Shown one piece after another: positions 49,881 through 60,543 of a stretch of DNA of 64,000 nucleotides. Where the stretch lies: positions 1-64,000 of the forward strand of contig PDTK01000032.1 in NCBI GenBank assembly GCA_002747175.1, given 5' to 3'. A program made the position numbers and the translations under genes. This stretch comes from Deltaproteobacteria bacterium (GTDB taxonomy: Bacteria; Desulfobacterota; Desulfobacteria; Desulfobacterales; Desulfosarcinaceae). Position 1 is the stretch's first letter, and every line of letters starts with the position of its first letter. The notes under the pieces are model-generated. The model was not told where the DNA came from, ran no database searches, and saw only the letters and a program-made list of their open reading frames with translations.

Positions 49881-51837
49881 ACACCTTAAACTTACGAACT
49901 TTATCATTGATAAGCCCAGCCAGGGTTGACAGTCCTTCAGAACTCGTTTTGACCTGGGAGCTGCTGTTGGTGATTTCATTGGAGAACTGATTGACTTCGA
50001 TGATGTCCCGGGAGATGGATGCCGTGGCCTCCGAACTCTGAGCAACGGTGGCGTTGACCTCCTGGATACCCGACGAGGCCTGGGCGATGTTGTCGGAAAT
50101 TTCCCGGGTGGTCACGGATTGCTCCTCCACGGCGGTGGCGATGGAACTGACGATTTCATCCACATTGCCGATGACATTCGAAATCTCACCGATGTCGGTC
50201 ACCGTTTCCTGGGTGGAACGTTGAACCTCTTCAATCTGCTTCTTGATCTCCTGGGTCGCCTCGGATGTCTGCTTGGCCAAATCCTTGATTTCGTTGGCCA
50301 CCACGGCAAACCCTTTTCCCGCCTCACCGGCTCGGGCCGCCTCGATGGTGGCATTCAAAGCCAGCAGATTGGTCTGTTCGGAAATTTCCGTGATTACCTC
50401 GGTCACCTTGCTGATCGCCTGGGCCGCGTTTCCCAGGGCATCCACTTTTTGCGAGGTCCCCTGGGCCTTGGATACGGCCGTTCCCGTTATCTCACGGGCC
50501 TTTTCAGAATTTTGGGCGATTTCACCCACGCTGACCGTCATTTGCTCGGTGGCTGTGGCCACCATGTTCAAATTGGTGGCAGCCTGCTCCATGGCTGCGG
50601 CCACCGAATTGACATTGGCACTCATCTCTTCTGCAGACGCGGCCACCGTGTTCGATTTGCCCAGTGCTTCATCGGCATCCGCAGACATTTGCCTGGATAT
50701 GGATGCCAGATCGGATGACGATTGGGCCAAAGACGTGGCACTGTCGGCAATATCCTTGATCATGGTCCGCTGATTTCCCAAAAAGGTATTGAACCAGGTG
50801 GCCATTTCCCCCATCTCGTCACGGGTATTCACTTCCAATTGCTGGGTCAGGTCGCCTTCTCCCTGGGCGATGTCCTTCAAACGCTCCACCACGCTGTGAA
50901 TGGGTCGGGTCGCCTTGCTCACCAGAAAAAGGATCACGATAATCGCTGATACCACAACGATCAGGGCAAGGGTAAAGTTCAGGGTCCCCAGGCTCTTGAC
51001 CGGAGCCATCAGATCTCCGTTATCCGCTCCGGCAACCACCGTCCAGCCGACCAGGTCGTCCTTTTTGAAGGCAATGTCTCTCACTTTGCCATCATATTCG
51101 TACTCGATGGTCCCGGACCCCATGGCAATCATCTCTTTGCCAAAGGAAAAATCGTTCATGTTCTGTTCCAGGATCCGCTTTTTGTCCTTGGGATGGGCGA
51201 TGACGATTCCCCGATAGTCATAGACATATACATATCCATTTTCGCCGATTTTTACGGTATCGATAAATTTATCACTGAAAGAGGCGATCTTGATGACACC
51301 GATAAAAACCGCTTTGACCGTGGCGCCCTCGGCCACGGGGCCGGCAATGACGAAAACGGGATTGCCGGTTGCCCTGCTCCTGATAGCATCCGAAATGGCG
51401 TGCTGTCCCTGCATGGCTTTCCTGAAATAACCGCGGTCCTTGAGGTTAAACTTGTCGATGTGTCCCGCGTCGGAACTGGCGATCACCGTTCCGTCGGCAT
51501 CGAGTAGACTCAGGCTTTCATAGTATGCATATGCTGCGGTCAGCCCGGTGAGCCATTGATTCGTGGACTCTCGCGCCGCCTCTCCCAGAAAACCGTTTTT
51601 GAGCGCCCTTTTCAGGACATCCGCCTTGCTCCATGTCTTGACATCCTGTTTGCGGTCGTTGATCCACGAAATCATCATCTTCGAGGTGGCGTCGGCCACA
51701 TGCTGTGCATCATTGAAAATGGCCGATTTGAGGGCGTTGCGTGATTTGATATACGAGATTGTGGCGGAAAACCCCATTCCCACGACGATCAGGGTTAACA
51801 TCGGGATCAAAAATTTGTTTTTCAGGTTCCATTTCAT
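49879..51837 (-). CDS. methyl-accepting chemotaxis protein with Cache-type sensor
   Basis: Two TMs; dCache-like [24 protein letters not shown]; signalling tip [34 protein letters not shown]. Confidence 0.95.
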   Translation of the reverse strand: MKWNLKNKFLIPMLTLIVVGMGFSATISYIKSRNALKSAIFNDAQHVADATSKMMISWINDRKQDVKTWSKADVLKRALKNGFLGEAARESTNQWLTGLTAAYAYYESLSLLDADGTVIASSDAGHIDKFNLKDRGYFRKAMQGQHAISDAIRSRATGNPVFVIAGPVAEGATVKAVFIGVIKIASFSDKFIDTVKIGENGYVYVYDYRGIVIAHPKDKKRILEQNMNDFSFGKEMIAMGSGTIEYEYDGKVRDIAFKKDDLVGWTVVAGADNGDLMAPVKSLGTLNFTLALIVVVSAIIVILFLVSKATRPIHSVVERLKDIAQGEGDLTQQLEVNTRDEMGEMATWFNTFLGNQRTMIKDIADSATSLAQSSSDLASISRQMSADADEALGKSNTVAASAEEMSANVNSVAAAMEQAATNLNMVATATEQMTVSVGEIAQNSEKAREITGTAVSKAQGTSQKVDALGNAAQAISKVTEVITEISEQTNLLALNATIEAARAGEAGKGFAVVANEIKDLAKQTSEATQEIKKQIEEVQRSTQETVTDIGEISNVIGNVDEIVSSIATAVEEQSVTTREISDNIAQASSGIQEVNATVAQSSEATASISRDIIEVNQFSNEITNSSSQVKTSSEGLSTLAGLINDKVRKFKV

Positions 51838-52440
51838 GGTGTCAGCCCTCCATTTTGCAAAAATTCTATCATTCTGTTAATATTAACAATTTAAAACAAA
51901 CCTTCCTGTCCCAGCCGCTCGGCGGTTTTGGCATCAATGTAAAACCAGAACTTTGGGGCCTGCTTTGACGAGAGGGCATCATCAATGCCTAAAATCCGGC
52001 GTTTTCTCTTGCTGAGGATGAATATCGGTGATTGGTGGAAAGACTTGAGAATATTTTATGCAATGCGCAGCGCGCGGCTTTCCCGGCAGGGTGAAAAAAA
52101 ATGAGCTGCCACCGGCTCAGGAGATTGCCTTGTAAAGGCTGAAATTGCACTTTGACAATAGTGCCCATAAAGGATAAAATCTGTTTATGTAAATCCTTTA
52201 AGATGACATATCCCGCCTGAACTTGAGGGCTTGTCTCGGTTTGTATGCCGTCAACTCGTGATAAAAAAATGCCGTATCATTTGTCAGCTATTCGGCAACC
52301 TATCGGTTATTTCAGGAATGATCGACGGCCGTCGAAGCATCTGTGAGGTTATGCGATAGAGGCAAATCATCGACCACCCGCTGGGTTAGGCGAGGGTTGG
52401 GGGATACGTGCTGAGGACTGATAGGTAACGGATTATTTTG

Positions 52441-52486
52441 GTGCCTTTCCGAAAATGGCCAATTTGCCTATTTCCGGAAAGACACT
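52441..52486. repeat. repeat family B, full copy B7
   Basis: gtgcctttccgaaaatggccaatttgcctatttccggaaagacact. Confidence 0.9.
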
Positions 52487-52584
52487 ATGTTATAACTTAC
52501 ATGACTAATTTGAAAAACAGGCTGCCAACTGCCGCACCAGAGCAGATGGCGGCCACGAACACCACAACCAGGAGGAGAAGCCAA

Positions 52585-54135
52585 ATGAAAAGACTTATTA
52601 TCGCAGCCTTGACCCTTGTCGTTTTAATTGGGTTCGCCACCGCCGCCGGTGCCGCCACACTAAAAGTCGGCCTGGATGCCGATCCGGTCTCCCTGGACCC
52701 CCAGGTTCAGTTGTCCGGCGGTATGCTGCAACTTTCCCACTGGGTATTCGATCCCCTGGTCCGCTGGACCCAGGAGATGACCTTCGAGCCCCGCCTGGCC
52801 ACCCGATGGGAACGTCTCGACGATTTGACCATGCGGTTTTATCTGCGCGAAGGCGTACAATTCCACAGCGGCAATCCCTTCACCGCCAAGGACGTCAAAT
52901 GGTCCTTTGAACGCATGCGAAAATCGGCCGACTTCAAAGGACTTCTGGCCCCTTTCGAAGGCTGCATCATCGTGGATGACTATACCGTCGACATCAAAAC
53001 CAAAAAACCCTACCCCCTGGTCCTGAACATGACCACCTACTTTTTTGCCATGGACTCCAAATTTTACACCGGAACGGACAAGAATGGCCAGCCCAAGGAC
53101 ATGATCCTCAAAGTCGGGGAATCTTTTTCCCAGAACAACGCCTCCGGCACCGGTCCTTTCATCGTGACCAACAGACAACACAATGTGGTCCTGGAGATGG
53201 AAAGAAACAAGAACTACTGGGATACCCAGTCACCGGGCAATGTCACCAAGTTCATCCTGACCCCCATCAAGGAAAATGCCACCCGTGTGGCGGCCCTGCT
53301 TTCCGGCGGCGTGGACTTCATCGCTCCGCTGCCGCCCCAGGATTTCAACCGCATTGAAAAAGACGACAATCTCAAACTGGTGATGATCAACGGCGGACGC
53401 ATCATTACCTTCCAGATGAACCAGAAACGGTGTCCCCCACTCCGGGAGAAAAAAGTGCGCCAGGCCATTGTGTACGCGATCAACAACGCCGGTATTGTCA
53501 AAAAAATCATGAAAAACAAAGCCACTCTCGCGGCTCAGCAGGGCCCCAAGGGCTATGCCGGCTACAAAGAGAACCTGACCGCCAGGTACGACCTTAAAAA
53601 GGCCAAAGCCCTCATGAAAGAGGCCGGCTTTGCCAACGGCTTCGAGATCACCATGATGGCCCCCAACAACCGTTATGTCAACGATGCCAAAATCGCCGAA
53701 GCCGCCGCCTCGATGCTGGGCAAAATCGGTATCAAAGTCAACCTGAAAACCATGCCCAAGGCCCAGTACTGGAACGAATTCGATGCCCGGGCGGCCGACA
53801 TGATGCTGATCGGTTGGCACTCCGATACCGAAGACTCCGGCAACTTCTCTGAATTTCTCATGATGTGCGAAAACAAAGATACCGGCTACGGCCAGTACAA
53901 CTCCGGCTACTGCAATCCCGATGTGGACAAGCTGGTGCTCGCCGCCCAGTCCGAGACGGACCTGGCCAAGCGTGCCAAGATTCTCCAGGAAGTTGAACAG
54001 ATCCTTTACGATGATGCGGCCTTCGTGCCCTTGCATTGGCAGAACCACGCCTATGGCGCCAAAAAGAATTTGATGATCAAACCGATCCTCAACCCGATGA
54101 ACTTCCCCTACTTTGGAGATCTGGTGGTGAAATAA
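52585..54135 (+). CDS. family-5 peptide/oligopeptide ABC transporter substrate-binding protein
   Basis: Signal peptide; LKVGLDADPVSLDPQVQLSGGMLQ; FHSGNPFTAKDVKWSFERM; ADMMLIGWHSDTEDSGNF. Confidence 0.95.
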   Translation: MKRLIIAALTLVVLIGFATAAGAATLKVGLDADPVSLDPQVQLSGGMLQLSHWVFDPLVRWTQEMTFEPRLATRWERLDDLTMRFYLREGVQFHSGNPFTAKDVKWSFERMRKSADFKGLLAPFEGCIIVDDYTVDIKTKKPYPLVLNMTTYFFAMDSKFYTGTDKNGQPKDMILKVGESFSQNNASGTGPFIVTNRQHNVVLEMERNKNYWDTQSPGNVTKFILTPIKENATRVAALLSGGVDFIAPLPPQDFNRIEKDDNLKLVMINGGRIITFQMNQKRCPPLREKKVRQAIVYAINNAGIVKKIMKNKATLAAQQGPKGYAGYKENLTARYDLKKAKALMKEAGFANGFEITMMAPNNRYVNDAKIAEAAASMLGKIGIKVNLKTMPKAQYWNEFDARAADMMLIGWHSDTEDSGNFSEFLMMCENKDTGYGQYNSGYCNPDVDKLVLAAQSETDLAKRAKILQEVEQILYDDAAFVPLHWQNHAYGAKKNLMIKPILNPMNFPYFGDLVVK

Positions 54136-54266
54136 ACGCCCTGGTGGTAAAATGGCGCCCCTTTGGAGATATCCCCAGCACTATATAATGACGGGGAAAC
54201 GAAGGGGCGCCTTCATTGTTGTCACCTTGTTGAACGAGATCTGAACACGGAATTGGAATAACATCT

Positions 54267-55253
54267 ATGTTCGTTTTTATCGTACGCAGACTGATCCAGG
54301 CGGTTTTGGTCATGCTGGTCATCAGCCTGGTGGGTTTTTCCATCAAGGACCAAATCGGCGACCCGGTCAGAGACCTGGTGGGCGAGCGGGTTACCCCTGC
54401 GGAGCGGGCCGTGATCGCTGAACAGATGGGGCTCAACGACCCTTTTGCCACTCAGTATTTCCGGTTTGTGAAAAACGCCATCACCAAAGGAGACCTAGGG
54501 CGTTCTTTCCTGTATAACAAGCCCAACTTGGAAGTCATTGTCGGACATGCGCCGGCCACCATTGAACTGGTGTTCGGCACGGCCCTGATTATCATCGTCG
54601 TCTCTTTGCCACTGGGGGTTTATTGTGCCTTGCGGCCCAAAACCATCCTCTCCCGTTTTATCATGAGTTTTTCCACCCTGGGGGTCTCCATGCCCGTGTT
54701 TTTGACGGCCATCCTGCTGATTTTTTTATTTGCCATCCATTGGCAGATTCTGCCCTCCTATGGCAGGGGAGCGACCGTGGATCTTTTCGGCCTGGGCTTG
54801 TGGGAAACCGGAATGCTCACCATAGATGGCCTGTTGCATCTGATCCTGCCCTGTATCTCCTTGTCCACCCTCATGCTGCCGCTGTTCATCCGCCTGATCC
54901 GGTCCGAAATGATGGAAGTGCTGGGAACCGAATACATCAAATTCGCCTGGGCCAAGGGCCTCACGCCGACCAGGGTGTGGATGGTGCACGCCTTTAAAAA
55001 CACCCTGCTGCCGGTCATCACGGTCTTTGGGGTGCAAATCGGCATCATGTTCGCGTTCACCCTGCTCACGGAACTGGTTTTCCAATGGCCGGGCATGGGT
55101 TTCATGTTCCTGGAGGCCGTTCACCGGGCAGATATCTCTTTGTTGATTGCCTATCTCGTGGTGGTGGCCACCATCTTTGTGCTTGTGAATACGATTGTTG
55201 ACATCCTTTACGGTTTTATCAATCCCACCGTAAGAATCGCCGGGACGAAATGA
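54267..55253 (+). CDS. peptide ABC transporter permease (DppB-like)
   Basis: MFVFIVRRLIQAVLVMLVISLVGFSI; DLGRSFLYNKP; EYIKFAWAKGLTPTRVWMVHAFKNTLLPVITV. Confidence 0.95.
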   Translation: MFVFIVRRLIQAVLVMLVISLVGFSIKDQIGDPVRDLVGERVTPAERAVIAEQMGLNDPFATQYFRFVKNAITKGDLGRSFLYNKPNLEVIVGHAPATIELVFGTALIIIVVSLPLGVYCALRPKTILSRFIMSFSTLGVSMPVFLTAILLIFLFAIHWQILPSYGRGATVDLFGLGLWETGMLTIDGLLHLILPCISLSTLMLPLFIRLIRSEMMEVLGTEYIKFAWAKGLTPTRVWMVHAFKNTLLPVITVFGVQIGIMFAFTLLTELVFQWPGMGFMFLEAVHRADISLLIAYLVVVATIFVLVNTIVDILYGFINPTVRIAGTK

Positions 55254-56170
55254 GAACAAAACTCCAAAAATTCAAAGCATCCTACTTTTTTTACAGTTTC
55301 AAACGGGACAAGGTGGCGATCTTTTCCTTTGTTGCCCTGATGATATTCCTGCTGTTAGCGCTAACTGCGCCGTGGGTGGCCCCCATGGATCCCTATGATT
55401 CAGACAATATCGACATCATGAATTCGGAAATGCCGCCGGTCTGGATGGAGGAAGGGAGCCGTGAATTCCTCCTGGGAACGGACAACCAGGGCCGGGATAT
55501 GTTCTCCACCATGTTGTACGGACTGCGGACCTCCATCGTCATCGGCCTTGGCGCCGTGGCGCTTCAGGGAATCATCGGGGTGATCGTGGGCCTGTTTGCC
55601 GGCTACATGGGCGGGAAACTGGATGCCGTACTCATGCGGCTGGCCGATATCCAGTTCTCCTTTCCCTACCTGATGGTGGCCATTTTCATGTCGGCCATCT
55701 TTCAGGTGGCCTTCGGCCTGGGCAGTTTTGAACGCCTGGCCGTGCCCCTGCTGATCGTCATCATCGGTCTGTCCAATTGGCCCATGTTCGCCCGGACCAT
55801 CCGCGCCTCGGTCATCGGTGAAAAAAACAAGGAATACGTGGAGGCCGCCCGGGTTATCGGCCTTCCCACGCGGACCATTGTGTTTCGCCATATTTTGCCC
55901 AACTCGCTCACCTCGGTCATGGTCATTTCCACCATCCAGGTGGCCAATGCGGTGATGAGCGAGGCGGCACTTTCCTTTCTGGGGTTGGGTATGCCGGTGA
56001 CCCGGCCTTCCCTGGGCTCGTTGATCCGGGCCGGCCAGGAATTCTTTTTCTCCGGATCATGGTGGATTACGGTTTTTCCGGGCATCTGGCTGGTGCTCTT
56101 TGTGCTGGTCATCAACCTGCTGGGCGACTGGCTGAGGGATGTGCTGAACCCCAAATTGTATAAAGGTTAG
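55250..56170 (+). CDS. peptide ABC transporter permease (DppC-like)
   Basis: LLGTDNQGRDMFSTMLYGLRTSIVIGL; EYVEAARVIGLPTRTIVFRHILPNSLTSVMV. Confidence 0.95.
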   Translation: MRTKLQKFKASYFFYSFKRDKVAIFSFVALMIFLLLALTAPWVAPMDPYDSDNIDIMNSEMPPVWMEEGSREFLLGTDNQGRDMFSTMLYGLRTSIVIGLGAVALQGIIGVIVGLFAGYMGGKLDAVLMRLADIQFSFPYLMVAIFMSAIFQVAFGLGSFERLAVPLLIVIIGLSNWPMFARTIRASVIGEKNKEYVEAARVIGLPTRTIVFRHILPNSLTSVMVISTIQVANAVMSEAALSFLGLGMPVTRPSLGSLIRAGQEFFFSGSWWITVFPGIWLVLFVLVINLLGDWLRDVLNPKLYKG

Positions 56171-56191
56171 GGCGAAAGCCTTGATCCCGAT

Positions 56192-56218
56192 CAAATTTGC
56201 CTGTTTCCGGGAAGACAC
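56192..56218. repeat. repeat family B, partial copy B8, inside the ABC operon
   Basis: caaatttgcctgtttccgggaagacac. Confidence 0.6.
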
Positions 56219-56248
56219 GAAACAGGCGAGGGATAAAACAACATTGCA

Positions 56249-57238
56249 ATGAGCAACTTACTGGAAGTAAACAACCTGGAAGTCAAATTCGGCCTGCGCA
56301 CCGGCGACCTGACAGCCATCAACGGCATCAGCTTCTCCCTGGATCGCGGCCAGCGCATGGGGCTGGTCGGTGAAAGCGGCGCCGGCAAATCGGTCACCGG
56401 CTTTGCCATCATCAACCTGATCAGCAAACCGGGTTTTATCTCCGACGGTCAGGTGATATTCAACAGCCAGAATCTGGCGACGCTTTCCGATGAGGCCATG
56501 CGCAAAATCCGGGGCAACCGGATCAGCATGATTTTCCAGGACCCCATGATGACCCTCAATCCGGTTCTGACCATCGGCACCCAGATGGTGGAAACCCTGA
56601 TGGCCCATCGCAGCATCACCCGGGCCGATGCCGAGAGCATCGCCTTGGAAAAGCTGGGAAAAGTCCAGATCCCGTCGCCGGAAAAACGCCTGGCCCAGTA
56701 CCCCCACGAATTTTCCGGCGGCATGCGCCAACGCATCGTCATCGCCATCGCCCTGCTTACCGATCCGGATATCATCATCGCCGATGAGCCCACCACGGCC
56801 CTGGACGTCACCATTCAGGCCGAAATCATGGAGTTGTTGCAGGATTTGTGCGAATCCGAGAAAACCGGTCTGATCCTGATTACCCATGACCTGGGTGTGG
56901 TTTCCCAGGTAACCGAAAACATCGCTGTGATGTATGCCGGTAAAATCGTGGAGACCGGTCCCACGGCCCAGGTGGTCAATGCCCCCCGGCACCCCTACAC
57001 CCAAGGGCTGATCAAGGCCCTTCCCGGCAGCCTGCAACCGGGGGCCAGATTGAATCAGATCCCCGGCATGATGCCGACCCTGACCGACATCCCCCCCGGC
57101 TGCGCCTTCAACCCACGCTGCACCCTGTGCGAACCGATCTGCCGGGAGCAGGAGCCGCCCTTTATCACCATCGGCCCGGACACCTGCAAGGTGGCCTGCC
57201 ACATGGTACAACCCGACACCAATAAGACAGCGACATGA
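56249..57238 (+). CDS. peptide ABC transporter ATP-binding protein (DppD-like)
   Basis: Walker A GESGAGKSVT; FSGGMRQRIVIAIALLTDPDIIIADEPTTALD. Confidence 0.96.
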   Translation: MSNLLEVNNLEVKFGLRTGDLTAINGISFSLDRGQRMGLVGESGAGKSVTGFAIINLISKPGFISDGQVIFNSQNLATLSDEAMRKIRGNRISMIFQDPMMTLNPVLTIGTQMVETLMAHRSITRADAESIALEKLGKVQIPSPEKRLAQYPHEFSGGMRQRIVIAIALLTDPDIIIADEPTTALDVTIQAEIMELLQDLCESEKTGLILITHDLGVVSQVTENIAVMYAGKIVETGPTAQVVNAPRHPYTQGLIKALPGSLQPGARLNQIPGMMPTLTDIPPGCAFNPRCTLCEPICREQEPPFITIGPDTCKVACHMVQPDTNKTAT

Positions 57239-58284
57239 CGACCCAACCATCCCAATCGACAACAAACAGCGAAAACAGCCTGCTGACCCTCGACAATGTG
57301 GTCAAACACTTCGATATTTCCGGCGGTCTGCTGGAGCAACTTCGTTTCAAAAACGGCAAGCTCACCCGGCAGCGCACAACGGTCAAAGCGGTCAACCATG
57401 TCAGTTTTGATATCGCACCCGGGGAAACCTTCAGCGTGGTGGGTGAAAGCGGCTGCGGCAAATCGACCCTGGCTCGTACCACCATCGGCATCTATCCGCC
57501 CAACAGCGGCCGGGTTATCTACCGCGGCGAACGCATCGACGATAAAAATGCCCGGCAGATGTTGCCTTTCCGCCGCAAGATGCAGATGATTTTTCAGGAT
57601 CCTTACGCATCTTTAAACCCGCGCAAGACAGTCATGCAAACCTTGGAAGAGCCCGTGACGTTTCACAATCCGGGCATCGCTTCAAGCCAGGTGAAGGATC
57701 GGGTGACCGAGGTCATGTCCCAGGTGGGGGTGGATCCCAAATGGGCCGGGCGTTATCCCCACGAATTTTCCGGTGGACAGCGGCAACGCATCAGCATCGC
57801 CCGGGCCCTGATGGTAGACCCCGAATTCATTGTGGCCGACGAGCCGGTATCGGCCCTGGACGTGTCCATCCAGGCCCAGATCCTCAATCTGCTCATGGAA
57901 GCACAGGAACAAAGATGCCTGACCTACATGTTCATCACCCACGACCTTTCCGTGGTTGAACACATCAGCACGCGGGTGGCCGTCATGTATCTTGGCACCT
58001 TGTGCGAACTTTCGCCGGCCAAAGCCCTGTTCGAATCCCCCCGGCACCCCTACACCCAGGCATTGCTTTCGGCGATTCCCAGGCTGGGACGCAAAAAGAG
58101 TGAACACATCAAACTCAAGGGCGAGGTGCCCACCCCCATCCATCTGCCCAGCGGATGCGTCTTTCATGGACGCTGCATACATGCCGACCAACGCTGCAGA
58201 AAAGAGGTTCCCACGGCCCGTATGGTGAAAAACGGCGTCCTCGTTGCCTGCCATGGGGTGGAGGAGGAAAGGGTTGAGGGATGA
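57235..58284 (+). CDS. peptide ABC transporter ATP-binding protein (DppF-like)
   Basis: Walker A GESGCGKSTLAR; FSGGQRQRISIARALMVDPEFIVADEPVSALDVS; ATGA overlap with upstream gene. Confidence 0.96.
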   Translation: MTTQPSQSTTNSENSLLTLDNVVKHFDISGGLLEQLRFKNGKLTRQRTTVKAVNHVSFDIAPGETFSVVGESGCGKSTLARTTIGIYPPNSGRVIYRGERIDDKNARQMLPFRRKMQMIFQDPYASLNPRKTVMQTLEEPVTFHNPGIASSQVKDRVTEVMSQVGVDPKWAGRYPHEFSGGQRQRISIARALMVDPEFIVADEPVSALDVSIQAQILNLLMEAQEQRCLTYMFITHDLSVVEHISTRVAVMYLGTLCELSPAKALFESPRHPYTQALLSAIPRLGRKKSEHIKLKGEVPTPIHLPSGCVFHGRCIHADQRCRKEVPTARMVKNGVLVACHGVEEERVEG

Positions 58285-58340
58285 GTTCTAAGTACTGAGT
58301 GCTGAGTACTCCGCCCTCATCCCTCAGAACTCAGAACTTA
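58282..58340. repeat. heptamer-type repeat tract with opposed arms between convergent genes
   Basis: tgagttctaagtactgagtgctgagtactccgccctcatccctcagaactcagaactt. Confidence 0.8.
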
Positions 58341-58344
58341 ATCT

Positions 58345-60024
58345 TCAGGCCTGCTTGTAGCTTGGCCCCTCCCCACCTTCCGGGCAGGTCCAGGTCACAT
58401 TGTGATACGGGTCCTTGATGTCGCAGGTTTTGCAGTGTAGGCAGTTGGTGAAATTGAGTTTGATTCCCTTGATGCCGATGCCGTCTTCGTTTGTTTCCAT
58501 CTCATATACATCTCCCGGGCAAAATCGGGTACAGGGGCATCCGTATGCATGATAGCATTGCTCCACACATACCTGCATGTCGTGAATGTGGATATGGCTG
58601 GGCTGGTCCTCCCGGTGAAGGGTGCCGGACAGGTATACGCCGGTGAGCTTGTCCACCAAGGCCGGATCTTTCCGGTCGGGCGCAGCGGCCTGGGTCACGA
58701 ACCCGGCGGGACCGGTCTCACCATCCACTGTCGTCAGTGTCGTGGCGTCATCCACACACGACAGACGATCAATCAGCCCTCTGCCGTTGGAAACGTACTG
58801 GGCTGCCAGGTGCCCCCATTTAAACGGCCCTTTTTGTGCCAGGGCCTGGGCAAAATTGCGTCCCGTCAGCATTTCCCGGCCGGCCCAACTGGCCTTCAGG
58901 CGCCGCCCATAAGCAGCCAGGGCGTGTTTGTGGGTAGCGCCTGAATCAAGTGCCTCCATGATGGTCTCGGCCGCCAGCATTCCCGACTTCATGGCCAGGT
59001 GAATCCCCTTGATGGCCGGGGCGCTGTGCATGGCTGCGCCATTGCCGGTAAACAGCGCACCGTTTACAGCCAGTTCCGGCATGCTATACCACCCTCCGGT
59101 GGATACGGCACGGGCCCCCTGTTCGACCACTTTACCGCCACGGATGATTTTGCGGACCAGCGGATGCTGCTTGAAACGCATGAACGTCTCATAAAGGTCC
59201 AACGACGGATCTTCGTAACCCAATGCCACCAGAAACCCCAGGGCAATGCGGTTTTCCCCCATTTCATAGATGAATCCGCCCCCCGGGGTGTTCATATCCA
59301 GCGGATACCCCATGGTATGTATGTCGTTGAAGGGACTGTCGGTGAAAAAATGGGTGTCCGGCAGTTGAATCACTTCCTTTATACCCGTTTCGAACAGCTC
59401 CGGAAGGCGTCCCGTCCGAATGGGCAATTTGCCGGCCAGCGATTTCATCAGATTTCCACGGGCCCCCTCGCCCAACACGGTCGCCTTGGCCAGCAGATCG
59501 ATGCCCGGTTCGAAATTGGTTTTGGGCTTTCCATCCTTGTCCAACCCCTTATCTCCCGTACGGACCCCGGTAACGGTCACCCCGTCATCCGCCAAAAGCA
59601 CTTCTTTGCCGTCGAATCCCGGAAAAATATTGACACCCAAAGCCTCGGCTTTATCTCCCAGCCACCGGCAGACCCGCGACAGGCTGACAATCGGAAATCC
59701 GGTATTGTGCATCTGGTGGGGTACCAGCGGCACTCTATAGCCATGATGACCGGTGAGAAAAAACAGCCCATCGCCACGGACGGTCTGTTCGATCGGGAAA
59801 CCCTGTTCCAGGTAGTCGGGATAAAGCTCTGAAATGGCAACAGGATTCATCACGGCTCCGCTGATGGCATGGCTGCCCACAGCACCGCCCTTATCGATGA
59901 GTGCGACCTCAAGCTCCCGCCCTTTCTCTTGGGCAAGCTGCATCAATCGGATGGCACCGGCCAGATTGGCCGGTCCCCCTCCGACAAAAAGAACATCGAA
60001 TTCTATGGCTTCGTGCCTGGTCAT
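58345..60024 (-). CDS. electron-transfer flavoprotein:ubiquinone oxidoreductase
   Basis: DVLFVGGGPANLAGAIRLMQLA; GSHAISGAVMNP; CPGDVYEMETNEDGIGIKGIKLNFTNCLHCKTCDIKDPYHNVTWTCPEGGEGP. Confidence 0.95.
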   Translation of the reverse strand: MTRHEAIEFDVLFVGGGPANLAGAIRLMQLAQEKGRELEVALIDKGGAVGSHAISGAVMNPVAISELYPDYLEQGFPIEQTVRGDGLFFLTGHHGYRVPLVPHQMHNTGFPIVSLSRVCRWLGDKAEALGVNIFPGFDGKEVLLADDGVTVTGVRTGDKGLDKDGKPKTNFEPGIDLLAKATVLGEGARGNLMKSLAGKLPIRTGRLPELFETGIKEVIQLPDTHFFTDSPFNDIHTMGYPLDMNTPGGGFIYEMGENRIALGFLVALGYEDPSLDLYETFMRFKQHPLVRKIIRGGKVVEQGARAVSTGGWYSMPELAVNGALFTGNGAAMHSAPAIKGIHLAMKSGMLAAETIMEALDSGATHKHALAAYGRRLKASWAGREMLTGRNFAQALAQKGPFKWGHLAAQYVSNGRGLIDRLSCVDDATTLTTVDGETGPAGFVTQAAAPDRKDPALVDKLTGVYLSGTLHREDQPSHIHIHDMQVCVEQCYHAYGCPCTRFCPGDVYEMETNEDGIGIKGIKLNFTNCLHCKTCDIKDPYHNVTWTCPEGGEGPSYKQA

Positions 60025-60148
60025 GGCGATCCTCCTTCTTATAACGTTCGGGAAAAATTAAATTTACATCTTGGCTGCGCGATTGCGTACCTCAGATAGC
60101 CCGATTCAGTTTTAAAAACAAGGGGGGTGGCATGTTGTGCCGGCTACC

Positions 60149-60208
60149 TGAGCACTTTACTGCGACCCCCTGGCAAGGCGGGATCTGGATTCCTCTGGCC
60201 GTTTCTTT
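60149..60208. repeat. repeat family D, partial copy D4
   Basis: gagcactttactgcgaccccctggcaaggcgggatctggattcctctggccgtttctttt. Confidence 0.65.
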
Positions 60209-60391
60209 TCTGTTCACCGGTCTCCGTTCTCTCATTTATATACTCCTTGTGTATCGAACCGATCCATGCTAAGGGTCATCTTTGATTTCAATATTGATTT
60301 TTTCCCTCGATAATTGATTCCGTCAACCTGGACACGGCGACACTTTTCGCCGGTTGCCAACATTGATGAACGTGTAAAACGTCAAATTTCA

Positions 60392-60516
60392 GACGGATTT
60401 GCAAAAAATCCGAGATCAAGGCTTGCGAATCCCGAGGAATGAGGCGTACACAGGGTACGCCGCAGTGACGAGGGATGAAGCGTAACGCAGATATCGGTTT
60501 TTTTACGAATCCGTCA
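60392..60516. repeat. repeat family E, MITE-like palindromic element
   Basis: Left end gacggatttgcaaaaaatccgagat pairs with right end atatcggtttttttacgaatccgtc. Confidence 0.75.
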
Positions 60517-60543
60517 ACATTGATGGATAAGGAGACGAAAAGC

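Noticed and set aside
56258-57265. 335-aa minus-strand ORF
   Set aside because: Mirror frame of the peptide ABC ATPase gene.
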